41,349 bases of DNA from Methanofastidiosum sp. (GTDB lineage Archaea > Methanobacteriota_B > Thermococci > Methanofastidiosales > Methanofastidiosaceae): contig JABLXD010000028.1 in NCBI GenBank assembly GCA_013178285.1, forward strand, positions 1 through 41,349, in the 5' to 3' direction. This document shows, in pieces, positions 1 to 7,390 of this stretch; positions within the stretch are counted from its first letter, which is position 1; each line of letters starts with the position of its first letter. The notes beneath the pieces are model-generated. The model did no database searches and was not told where the DNA came from. It worked only from the letters and a program-made list of their open reading frames with translations. The position numbers and the translations under genes are program-made.

Positions 1-476
1 AAGATATTGCCCAATTTAGGAAAGTAAAAAGAGAAGCAGATAGATATGGAATGCCAATAATAGTTTGGTCTTATCCTAGGGGAAAAGCCATAGAAGAAAA
101 GGGAGGAAAAGAATCTCTGTACGCTGTAGACTACGCTGCACGTGTAGGGTGTGAATTGGGCGCAGATATTATAAAGATTAATTTTCCTGTAATCGACAAT
201 TCAAAAAGGGATTTGTATCCGGAACCATATAATCAATTAGATTTGTCCCCAGGAGAAGCTATTAAAAAAGTAGTAAAATCTGCAGGCAATACGATGGTCC
301 TTGTATCTGGGGGATCAAAGCTTGGGGATGAAGATCTTTTAAATAAAGTTAAACTTTCCATGGAAGCTGGTGCTACAGGAGTAATTTTTGGAAGAAATAT
401 TTGGCAAAGAAGTAGAGAAGATTCCTGGAAAATCAATGAGAAAATTAGAGACATCATGAAGGAATACCCACGGTGA
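1..476 (+). CDS. fba: Fructose-bisphosphate aldolase, archaeal class I (C-terminal part; 5' end outside window)
   Basis: The reading frame is open from base 3, so the start lies upstream. The visible 157 residues are the C-terminal half of a TIM barrel of the archaeal class I (DhnA/FbaB-like) aldolase family, which splits fructose-1,6-bisphosphate into glyceraldehyde-3-phosphate and dihydroxyacetone phosphate. Landmarks are VWSYPRG, matching the Trp/Tyr pair of the Thermoproteus tenax active site, GADIIKINF, holding the Schiff-base lysine, the phosphate-binding VSGGSK, and GATGVIFGRNIWQR near the end. The next gene, a PfkB sugar kinase, starts 4 bases after the stop. The related enzyme ADH synthase (aromatic amino acid route) is the alternative, but the glycolytic neighbours favour aldolase. 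Confidence 0.88.
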   Translation, partial: DIAQFRKVKREADRYGMPIIVWSYPRGKAIEEKGGKESLYAVDYAARVGCELGADIIKINFPVIDNSKRDLYPEPYNQLDLSPGEAIKKVVKSAGNTMVLVSGGSKLGDEDLLNKVKLSMEAGATGVIFGRNIWQRSREDSWKINEKIRDIMKEYPR

Positions 477-480
477 AAAA

Positions 481-1449
481 ATGTATGACGTTATTACCAT
501 GGGTAGTTGTACTATAGACCTATTTGTAGACACGGGGAAGGATCTATTTAGACTAACTAAAGATGGGCAATTATCCGTACCCTATGGGAGCAAGATCCTT
601 GTTAAATCAATGAATTTTGAAATTGGAGGGGGCGGAACAAATACTGCTGGAGCATTTTCAACATTTGGATTAAAAGTAGCATTATTGGGAAAAATAGGTG
701 ATGATCACAACGCAGATAAAATATTTAAATATCTAAACTCTATTCAATGTGATACCTCTTTATTAATACAAGAAGAAGGCCCATCAGATTATTCTGTAAT
801 TTTGGATGCGAAAGGAAGGGACAGGACAATCCTTACTCTAAAAGATAAAAATGACAAACTTAGATTTAATGAAATTAACTTATCAAAATTAAACTCCAAA
901 TGGTTTTATCTCTGTACAATGCTTGGGGACTCCTTAGAAACCCAGATAAAAATATCAAAATATGCAAAAGAAAATAATATTGGGATAATGTATAATCCTA
1001 GTTCTTATTTAATAAGAAAAGGAATAGAAAAGTTTGAAGAAATACTTAACAATTCTAATATAATTTGTGTAAATTTTGAAGAGGCTAAACTGATTACTGG
1101 CCATACTGATCCAAGGCTTATGGCCGATAGTTTACTTACATATGGGCCAAGTATGGCAGTAATAACGGATGGATCCCATGGGGCATATGCATTCACAAAG
1201 AAAGAAGGGTACATGATTGTACCAAACGAGGTAAATGTAAAAGAAACTACTGGGGCGGGAGATAGTTTTGGTGCTGGATTTCTTACTGGTTTTATGAAAA
1301 CTATGAATATCAAAATTGCCTTAGAATATGGGGCAACTGAAGCCGAGTCTGTAATCCAATACCTGGGCGCAAAAAATAAATTTTTGAATTTAGAGGAAAT
1401 TAATTCTAAAATTAATGAATATCCTCATAAAATTATTAAAATAAAATAA
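481..1449 (+). CDS. PfkB-family carbohydrate kinase
   Basis: A 322-residue ribokinase-fold kinase that phosphorylates a sugar or sugar phosphate with ATP. The N-terminal PfkB signature is the glycine-rich EIGGGGTNTA with GLKVALLGKIGDD after it. The C-terminal signature is ETTGAGDSFGAGF, whose Asp is the catalytic base. Length is typical for the family. The start follows a GGTGA site. It lies between FBP aldolase (4-base gap) and phosphoglucose isomerase (8-base gap), so a 6-phosphofructokinase role is an obvious possibility. The substrate of a PfkB protein cannot be read from sequence alone; ribose, fructose, adenosine and others are known in the family. Confidence 0.88.
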   Translation: MYDVITMGSCTIDLFVDTGKDLFRLTKDGQLSVPYGSKILVKSMNFEIGGGGTNTAGAFSTFGLKVALLGKIGDDHNADKIFKYLNSIQCDTSLLIQEEGPSDYSVILDAKGRDRTILTLKDKNDKLRFNEINLSKLNSKWFYLCTMLGDSLETQIKISKYAKENNIGIMYNPSSYLIRKGIEKFEEILNNSNIICVNFEEAKLITGHTDPRLMADSLLTYGPSMAVITDGSHGAYAFTKKEGYMIVPNEVNVKETTGAGDSFGAGFLTGFMKTMNIKIALEYGATEAESVIQYLGAKNKFLNLEEINSKINEYPHKIIKIK

Positions 1450-1457
1450 GTGTTAAA

Positions 1458-2786
1458 ATGAATGAACTAAAATTTGATTTTAAAGATAGTATGGTATTAC
1501 CAATAGATCTAAACTTAGTAGAAAAAAATATGATGGATGAGATTGATGTTTTAAACAATGTCGTTAAAAACAAGAATTATGAGGATTATAGATCCTTCAT
1601 TAATCTTCCTTATGACGAAGAATCTCTTAATAATATAAAAAAAATAATATACGAGAAAAAAAAATTAAATCCTAAATATTTAATCGTTATAGGTATTGGA
1701 GGGAGCAATCTTGGTACAACGGCTATTCAAGAAGCTATACTTGGAAAACTATACAATGAACTAAATCCAGATATTAAGATATTATATGCAGATACAGTTG
1801 ATTCAGATATTATGAGCAGTATTATACAAGTTATAGAGCCGATTTTACAAAAAGGAGAAAACATAATTATAAATGTAATCAGTAAATCAGGTAGTACTAC
1901 AGAAACTATCGCAAATTCTGAGATAATTGTGAATCTTCTTAAAAAATATAAAAAAAATTTCCAGGACTATATAGTTGTTACTTCTGATAAAGATTCTAAG
2001 TTATGGGAATTAGCTTTAGAAGAAAATTTTACATTATTAGAAATACCAAGAAAAGTTGTAGGTAGGTACTCAGTTTTTTCTGCTGTAGGATTATTTCCTC
2101 TTGGATTAATAGGGATTAATATTGATCTATTGCTTTATGGTGCAAAGGATATAATTCGAAAAAGTATAAACAAGAATTTAGAGTTAAATCCTGCGGCAAA
2201 AAGTGCATCTTTGATATATATCCACTATAAACGAGGGAGGAATATACATAATCTGTTCTTATTTAGTCCAGGAATGGAATCAATAGGCAGATGGTACAAA
2301 CAATTAATGGCAGAAAGCCTTGGGAAGGAATATAATCTCAAAAGAGAACATGTTTTTACAGGTATAACCCCGATAGTATCTATAGGATCAACAGACCTTC
2401 ACTCAATGACACAATTGTATTTGGCGGGACCAGACGATAAATTTACTACTTTTGTCAAAATAAAACATAATAGAAATATTTTGAGGGTTCCAAAAGAAAG
2501 AATTTATTCTAAATTAGTTAAGGGAATACAAGAAAAAAAGTTACAGACTTTAATGACTGCGGTATACAAAGGCGTTACCAAAACATTCAGAAATCACAAA
2601 AGACCATTCATGGAAGTTCGAATTAATAACAAATCTGAATATGCAATGGGACAATTTCTTCAGTATAAGATGATTGAAATGGTATATCTAGGGTATTTAA
2701 TGGATATTAATCCATTCAATCAGCCAAACGTTGAGGAATACAAAACTGAAACGAGAAAGATTCTGGAAAGAAAAAAGGGGGATTGA
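1458..2786 (+). CDS. pgi: Glucose-6-phosphate isomerase (PGI superfamily)
   Basis: A 442-residue conventional PGI, interconverting glucose-6-phosphate and fructose-6-phosphate. Two SIS domains are visible. GIGGSNLG and SKSGSTTET bind the phosphate, and ESIGRWYKQLMAESLGKE carries the catalytic Glu region. TDLHSMTQL carries the ring-opening His, and NPFNQPNVEEYK near the end carries the catalytic Lys. This is the bacterial/methanogen fold, not the cupin-type PGI of Thermococcales. It is third in the aldolase-PfkB-PGI run. Its 3' end overlaps the open frame of the downstream ferredoxin. It could also feed the trehalose genes around 4.9-10 kb. Confidence 0.93.
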   Translation: MNELKFDFKDSMVLPIDLNLVEKNMMDEIDVLNNVVKNKNYEDYRSFINLPYDEESLNNIKKIIYEKKKLNPKYLIVIGIGGSNLGTTAIQEAILGKLYNELNPDIKILYADTVDSDIMSSIIQVIEPILQKGENIIINVISKSGSTTETIANSEIIVNLLKKYKKNFQDYIVVTSDKDSKLWELALEENFTLLEIPRKVVGRYSVFSAVGLFPLGLIGINIDLLLYGAKDIIRKSINKNLELNPAAKSASLIYIHYKRGRNIHNLFLFSPGMESIGRWYKQLMAESLGKEYNLKREHVFTGITPIVSIGSTDLHSMTQLYLAGPDDKFTTFVKIKHNRNILRVPKERIYSKLVKGIQEKKLQTLMTAVYKGVTKTFRNHKRPFMEVRINNKSEYAMGQFLQYKMIEMVYLGYLMDINPFNQPNVEEYKTETRKILERKKGD

Positions 2787-3201
2787 TAGATTCAAACAAT
2801 TACAAATCAAAGATATTGAGAAATGTGTTGGATGCAGTCTTTGTATGTTTGCATGTGCTAGAAAGAATCCAAAAAAACCTGAAATTGGGATAGACTCCTC
2901 AGCTATTTTGGCTATAAGTTTAAGTGGTTTTGAAAGAGGAGCCACTATTATTTTTTGTAGAGCGTGTAAAAATCCGCCTTGTGCTGAAGTATGTCCAAAT
3001 GAAGCATTGATTCCGAAAAAAGGAGGAGGGGTCATGTTTGTTGAGGACAGATGTATAGCATGTCACAATTGTATGAATGCCTGTTCTATTGGGGCTATTT
3101 TCGAAAAGAGTAATGGTAAGCCAGCAGTTTGTATTCATTGTGGTTATTGTGTACAATTTTGTCCGCACGAAGTACTTACATTTGCGGAGGTGAATGATTG
3201 A
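2731..3201 (+). CDS. Ferredoxin-like electron-transfer subunit with four [4Fe-4S] motifs (AOR partner)
   Basis: A polyferredoxin of the HycB/AorA kind. Counted from the TTG at 2731, sixteen cysteines form four clusters: C32/35/38/42, C76/79/84/88, C108/111/114/118 and C134/137/140/144. It overlaps the next gene, an aldehyde ferredoxin oxidoreductase, by 4 bases and is most likely its electron carrier or small subunit. The start is uncertain. The TTG at 2731 lies deep inside the PGI gene, and no ATG, GTG or TTG in this frame follows the GGGGG at 2777-2781. Homologous sequence probably begins near FKQLQIKDIEKC (about base 2791). Confidence 0.88.
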   Translation: MRNTKLKRERFWKEKRGIDRFKQLQIKDIEKCVGCSLCMFACARKNPKKPEIGIDSSAILAISLSGFERGATIIFCRACKNPPCAEVCPNEALIPKKGGGVMFVEDRCIACHNCMNACSIGAIFEKSNGKPAVCIHCGYCVQFCPHEVLTFAEVND

Positions 3202-4931
3202 ACAGTCGGGTCTTAAAAATTGATTTATCGAAAAATAGTTTTGCTATACAGGATAGAAAAGAATTATTTAATGATTGGATTGGTGGAGTTGGCGTGGGTA
3301 CTCAGTTGCTTAAGGAAGAACTAAAATTAGAGGCAGACCCCTTAAGTGAAGATAATGTGATTATTTTTAGTATTGGGCCCTTTACACCTGCTTACCCTTT
3401 AGCTACAAAGACTGTCGCACTTTTTAAAAGTCCCCTAACTGGAGAATGGGGAGAAAGCCATGCGGGGGGAAGAACTGCAACAAGTATTGCGCATGCAGGT
3501 TATGGAGCAATTGTAATAAAAGGAATTAGTAAAAATCCAGTATATCTAGTAATTGAAGATGGAAATGTACTCTTTAGAGACGCTAGAGTTATTTGGGGAA
3601 TTGAAGATTCTAGGATAACGGGAAGAATAATTGCAGAAAGGGAAGAAGGAAAAGGTACTAGAACTGTTATGGCTATCGGAGGGGCCGGTGAAAAACTAGT
3701 TAGATACGCTTCAGTTACTACTGAAACTTATAGGCATTTTGGAAGATTAGGATTAGGTGCTATTTTTGGATCAAAGAATCTTAAAGCAGTTATGATTAGA
3801 GGTAAAAGCAGTAAAATTCCCGAAAATGCCAATATTTACAGGGATACTTATAACAAAATCTTCAAAATAGCAACAGAATCTGAAGCTATGAAAAAATACC
3901 ACCTTATCGGAACATCTGCAAATATACTTACTCTAAATCAAATAGGGGGATTGCCCACAAGGAATCTTACTTCAAATAAATTTGAGAATGGGGATAATAT
4001 AAGTGGAGAAAATATAGGTGAGAAATATTTGGGTAGAAGGATAGCTTGTAATCACTGCCCAACGGCGTGCATACATATAGCCTCTTTAAGAGAACCTTAC
4101 GAAAATAAAAATTATTTCTTTAAAACTTTAATGATATCATATGACTATGAATTAATATATGCCTTGGGATCCATGCTAGGGGTGGGGTCTGCAGATGGAA
4201 TATTAAAACTTATACATAAAGTTGAATCTTATGCCATAGATGCAATGAGCACTGGGGTATGCTTGGCTTGGGCAACAGAAGCTTTAAAAGAAGGTTTAAT
4301 TTCCACCAAGGATACTCTGATTGATTTTGAATTCGGAAATTATCAAAAATACCTTAATGGCATAGAATATTTAGTCAAACAACCAACTGATTTTTACAAA
4401 AATCTTGCCGAAGGTGTTAGAAAAGCTTCAGATGTATATGGGGGGAAAGATTATGCACTTGCTTTTGGTAAAAATGAAATGCCAGGATACCATACAGGCC
4501 CGGCATGCCATATAGGGGATCTAATTGGACTGAGGCATAGTCACCTAGACAATGCAGGATACTCTTTGGACCAGAAGGGCAAAGAATTTGATATAGAAGA
4601 ATTAGTGGATGAACTTGTCGAAGAAGAGATGTGGAGACAGGTACTCTCAAGCCTAGTCGTATGTTTTTTTGCAAGAAATGTATATACGCCAGAAATAGTT
4701 TGTGAAGCTTTTAAACCGCTTGGGGTATCAATAGATAAAGAAACACTAGAAGATCTAGGAAAGAAGATCTATTTAGAAAAATTAAGGCTTAAACAAAAGA
4801 TGGGCTTCAATATAAACTCATTAAATATTCCAGATAGAATATTTCAAACTGAATCCTCTAAAGGAAAAATAAGCAAAGATTATATTACTCAGGCTTTAGA
4901 TTATTATTCTAAAAAAATGGGTAAAGTCTAA
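3198..4931 (+). CDS. Aldehyde ferredoxin oxidoreductase family protein (tungstopterin enzyme)
   Basis: A 577-residue member of the AOR family, which oxidises aldehydes to acids with ferredoxin as acceptor, using a tungsten bis-pterin and one [4Fe-4S] cluster. The N-terminal domain has the family pattern ESHAGGR followed by HAGYGAIVIKG. Cluster ligands are C284, C287, C291 (CNHCPTAC) and C489 (LVVC). The TTG start at 3198 follows GGAGGTGA at 3186-3193 and overlaps the ferredoxin stop by 4 bases. The operon with aldolase, PfkB kinase and PGI raises the possibility of a glyceraldehyde-3-phosphate oxidoreductase (GAPOR), but the specificity cannot be decided by eye. The stop overlaps the convergent nucleotidyltransferase gene. 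Confidence 0.93.
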   Translation: MNSRVLKIDLSKNSFAIQDRKELFNDWIGGVGVGTQLLKEELKLEADPLSEDNVIIFSIGPFTPAYPLATKTVALFKSPLTGEWGESHAGGRTATSIAHAGYGAIVIKGISKNPVYLVIEDGNVLFRDARVIWGIEDSRITGRIIAEREEGKGTRTVMAIGGAGEKLVRYASVTTETYRHFGRLGLGAIFGSKNLKAVMIRGKSSKIPENANIYRDTYNKIFKIATESEAMKKYHLIGTSANILTLNQIGGLPTRNLTSNKFENGDNISGENIGEKYLGRRIACNHCPTACIHIASLREPYENKNYFFKTLMISYDYELIYALGSMLGVGSADGILKLIHKVESYAIDAMSTGVCLAWATEALKEGLISTKDTLIDFEFGNYQKYLNGIEYLVKQPTDFYKNLAEGVRKASDVYGGKDYALAFGKNEMPGYHTGPACHIGDLIGLRHSHLDNAGYSLDQKGKEFDIEELVDELVEEEMWRQVLSSLVVCFFARNVYTPEIVCEAFKPLGVSIDKETLEDLGKKIYLEKLRLKQKMGFNINSLNIPDRIFQTESSKGKISKDYITQALDYYSKKMGKV

Positions 4932-5923
4932 TGTTCATTTATTTTTGAATATTCGCCTAACACTGAATCTTTAAGTTTATTGTCATTGATTGAGCAATGA
5001 CTGTCAAGTATAGATTTATTTATCTGGGAATTTAATATTGAACTATTGTCAAAAATAACGGAATTACTAATTTTGGAATTATCTATCGTGCAATTTTCGC
5101 CTATGTATACGTTTGGACCTATAATTGAATTGTTTATTATTTTGGAATTATCTTTAATAACAACAGGCTCAATAATTTTTGAATTTTCATCTATTTCTAT
5201 ATTTCCAATATAATTCTTCATATAAATACTAAGTGATTCTAAATAAGAATCTGGTTTTCCTATGTCATGCCATAATCCTTCATGACAGGGAAACGCATAT
5301 ATTTCATCCTTTTCAGCTAAATAGCTAATGTAATCTCCTAGATTATCGACATTTCTTCCTTTTTCAATATACTCTAATAAAATATTTAGAGATTTTCTTG
5401 GAAGTATGTATATCCCCATTCCAGCAAGGGTAGAAGGTGGATTATCCGATTTTTCATGGAATTTTACTATTTTATCCTCCTCAAGTTCAGCTATCCCATA
5501 CCTTTTAGCAAGATATTCTGCCTTTACATCATACAATGCAGTTAATGGTTTTTTATTTTTCTTAAAATATTCATAAAATTGCTCTAAACCAAATGTAAAT
5601 AAATTGTCTCCTGCAATAAGAAAGATGTCATCATTTAGAATTTCATAAAGTTGCCCTAATGCTTTAACTGCGCCTAATTTCTCTTCTTCTTTTGTCGTTT
5701 TTTCTGCAATTACTTGAATACCCTTGTTCTTTGCCCATTTCTTAAAATCTTCTTCAAAAATTTGATTTGTTGATACGATTACTGGAAGATTGAATTTAGC
5801 AATTTTTGAGTAAACATGATCAATTATCGTTTCTTTTCCTATAGGCAATAATGATTTTGACCTTTTTCTAGTTATTGGCCATAATCTTGTTGCATATCCC
5901 CCGGCCATTATTACTATTTTCAT
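4928..5923 (-). CDS. Sugar-1-phosphate nucleotidyltransferase with left-handed beta-helix C-terminus
   Basis: A 331-residue two-domain protein. Residues 1-230 are a nucleotidyltransferase domain with GGYATRLWPIT, a downstream KSLLPIGK and IAGDN (metal-binding Asp). Residues 240-331 are irregular hexapeptide repeats rich in Asn, Ser and Ile, predicting a left-handed beta-helix. The family makes NDP-sugars such as GDP-mannose, dTDP-glucose or UDP/ADP-glucose; the sugar and base are not readable here. Its proximity to a phosphohexomutase and a TreT-type glycosyltransferase suggests NDP-glucose. A TATA-like box about 25 bases upstream fits a leaderless start at 5923. The gene is divergent from the MscS operon across a shared 145-base region. 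Confidence 0.88.
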   Translation of the reverse strand: MKIVIMAGGYATRLWPITRKRSKSLLPIGKETIIDHVYSKIAKFNLPVIVSTNQIFEEDFKKWAKNKGIQVIAEKTTKEEEKLGAVKALGQLYEILNDDIFLIAGDNLFTFGLEQFYEYFKKNKKPLTALYDVKAEYLAKRYGIAELEEDKIVKFHEKSDNPPSTLAGMGIYILPRKSLNILLEYIEKGRNVDNLGDYISYLAEKDEIYAFPCHEGLWHDIGKPDSYLESLSIYMKNYIGNIEIDENSKIIEPVVIKDNSKIINNSIIGPNVYIGENCTIDNSKISNSVIFDNSSILNSQINKSILDSHCSINDNKLKDSVLGEYSKINEH

Positions 5924-5942
5924 GATTAATATATAATTTTAG

Positions 5943-5952
5943 AATAAATAAA
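5943..5952 (-). promoter_or_regulatory. TATA box of the nucleotidyltransferase gene
   Basis: On the minus strand this reads TTTATTTATT, centred about 25 bases upstream of the ATG at 5923, the spacing expected for a leaderless archaeal transcript. Assigned by position and composition only. Confidence 0.45.
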
Positions 5953-5993
5953 ATTAATGTTTTAAATTCTATAATAAGAATAATTTTTACTTA

Positions 5994-6035
5994 TTTTGTC
6001 AAATATAGCTCATTTTAGTTTCAAATTTGACAAAA
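5994..6035. promoter_or_regulatory. 11-bp perfect inverted repeat, candidate operator
   Basis: TTTTGTCAAAT at 5994-6004 and its exact reverse complement ATTTGACAAAA at 6025-6035 are separated by 20 bases. The repeat sits between the divergent promoters of the nucleotidyltransferase gene (-) and the small membrane protein/MscS operon (+), ending six bases before the plus-strand TATA box. The centre-to-centre spacing of the arms is 31 bases, about three helical turns, as expected for a dimer binding one DNA face. The regulator is unknown. Confidence 0.5.
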
Positions 6036-6040
6036 AAGCT

Positions 6041-6049
6041 TTTAAATAT
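6041..6049 (+). promoter_or_regulatory. TATA box of the MscS operon
   Basis: TTTAAATAT is centred 24 bases before the ATG at 6069 with no ribosome binding site between, which supports a leaderless start at that ATG. Confidence 0.5.
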
Positions 6050-6068
6050 CTTTTACAAATATCATTGG

Positions 6069-6332
6069 ATGGAAAATCCTAAAGGAGTAGTCCCTACATT
6101 TCCAAAATTATCATTTAGAAACTTAGCCATATTTCATATCTTATTAATTTCAGGATATTTGATATTTAAGAATATGATTAGTCTTAGTTTATTTGAATCC
6201 ATAGCAATGCCATTAAACCTTGTGGCTGAAATTATATTAATTATTTGGTTTACTCTAATCATAGTAACGATTATTAGATTAATTACCTTTCTAGGAGGCA
6301 AATTAATTCCGAATATTAATCAATCAAAATGA
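6069..6332 (+). CDS. Small membrane protein, function unknown (upstream of MscS)
   Basis: An 87-residue protein starting at the leaderless ATG MENPKGVVP; an upstream in-frame TTG at 6027 would precede the TATA box and is rejected. Two hydrophobic segments, about residues 22-38 and 50-73, predict a two-pass membrane protein with a short basic tail. No family was recognised. Its stop overlaps the start of the MscS-type channel gene (ATGA junction), so the two are translationally coupled. An accessory role to the channel is inferred from that coupling only. Confidence 0.7.
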   Translation: MENPKGVVPTFPKLSFRNLAIFHILLISGYLIFKNMISLSLFESIAMPLNLVAEIILIIWFTLIIVTIIRLITFLGGKLIPNINQSK

Positions 6333-7363
6333 TCTTGGATAATCTTTGGATTTTACGGATATTGATATTGTTAATCAGTATTATTTTAAGTATTTTTATA
6401 ATTAATATTCTCTTTTATATCCTAAAAAAGGTTGATAGGGCAAAAAAATATATTAATTTCTTTAAATCAAAGAAACCTTTGATATTTTTTTCTTTCTTTG
6501 TCATATTTGTCATTTTAAATAATTATCTTGATAGTGAAATTATGAAAATTGATGCTGTTTCTTCTATTATAAAAATTCTTGTTATTTTCAATTTTGCTTG
6601 GCTTTCTATCTCTTTAGTAAACGTCTTAAATGATTATCTTTACCAAATATTTAATATCTCAAAGAAGGATAATATAAAAGAAAGAAAAATAGTTACACAA
6701 ATTCAATATATAAAATCTGTGCTAATATTCATAATTATTCTAATTAGCTGCTCTTTGATCTTAGTAAGTTTTGATAGTCTTAAAAATATAGGCGTAGGGC
6801 TAATTACTTCAGTTGGTGTCTTAGGAGTAGTCATCGGATTTGCAGCACAAAAATCATTTTCTAATCTATTGGCCGGATTTCAAATTGCATTTACCCAGCC
6901 AATTAGAATAGATGATGTAGTTGTAGTCGAAAAGGAGTGGGGCAGAGTAGAAGAAATAACATTAACATATGTAGTAGTATGCATATGGGATCAAAGGAGA
7001 TTAATATTGCCTATATCATATTTTATAGATAATCCGTTTCAGAACTGGACAAGGACATCAGCAGAGGTGTGGGGAACTGTATTTTTTTACGTTGATTATA
7101 AAATACCTATTTTGGAAATAAAACAAGAGTTCCATAAAATCCTTGAATCCTCAGAACTTTGGGATAAAAAGGTTGGCGTTTTACAAGTTACAGATACTAC
7201 TGAAAAGACTATGGAACTTAGGGGGATAGTCAGTGCTAAAGATTCGCCTCAGTTGTGGGATTTAAGATGTTATGTTAGGGAAAAAATGATTGAATATATA
7301 CAAAAACATTACCCGGATAGCCTTCCAAAAACAAGATTAGAATTTTCAGAGAAATTGAAATGA
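6329..7363 (+). CDS. MscS-family mechanosensitive channel
   Basis: A 344-residue small-conductance mechanosensitive channel that releases solutes when the membrane is stretched by hypo-osmotic shock. Four or five membrane helices occupy the first 190 residues. The pore-lining helix carries the Gly/Ala pattern GVLGVVIGFAAQKSFSNLLA, followed by FTQPIRIDD at the start of the cytoplasmic beta domain and the alpha/beta C-terminal domain. The start overlaps the upstream small membrane gene. Neighbouring trehalose-type genes fit an osmotic role. The family is clear; gating and selectivity are not. Confidence 0.93.
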   Translation: MILDNLWILRILILLISIILSIFIINILFYILKKVDRAKKYINFFKSKKPLIFFSFFVIFVILNNYLDSEIMKIDAVSSIIKILVIFNFAWLSISLVNVLNDYLYQIFNISKKDNIKERKIVTQIQYIKSVLIFIIILISCSLILVSFDSLKNIGVGLITSVGVLGVVIGFAAQKSFSNLLAGFQIAFTQPIRIDDVVVVEKEWGRVEEITLTYVVVCIWDQRRLILPISYFIDNPFQNWTRTSAEVWGTVFFYVDYKIPILEIKQEFHKILESSELWDKKVGVLQVTDTTEKTMELRGIVSAKDSPQLWDLRCYVREKMIEYIQKHYPDSLPKTRLEFSEKLK

Positions 7364-7390
7364 TGTGTTTTGAAAATATTAGCTTATGGA

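Noticed and set aside
2697-3168. Minus-strand open frames opposite the PGI/ferredoxin junction
   Set aside because: They lie opposite strongly recognised plus-strand proteins, contain no family motif and have no promoter or ribosome site.
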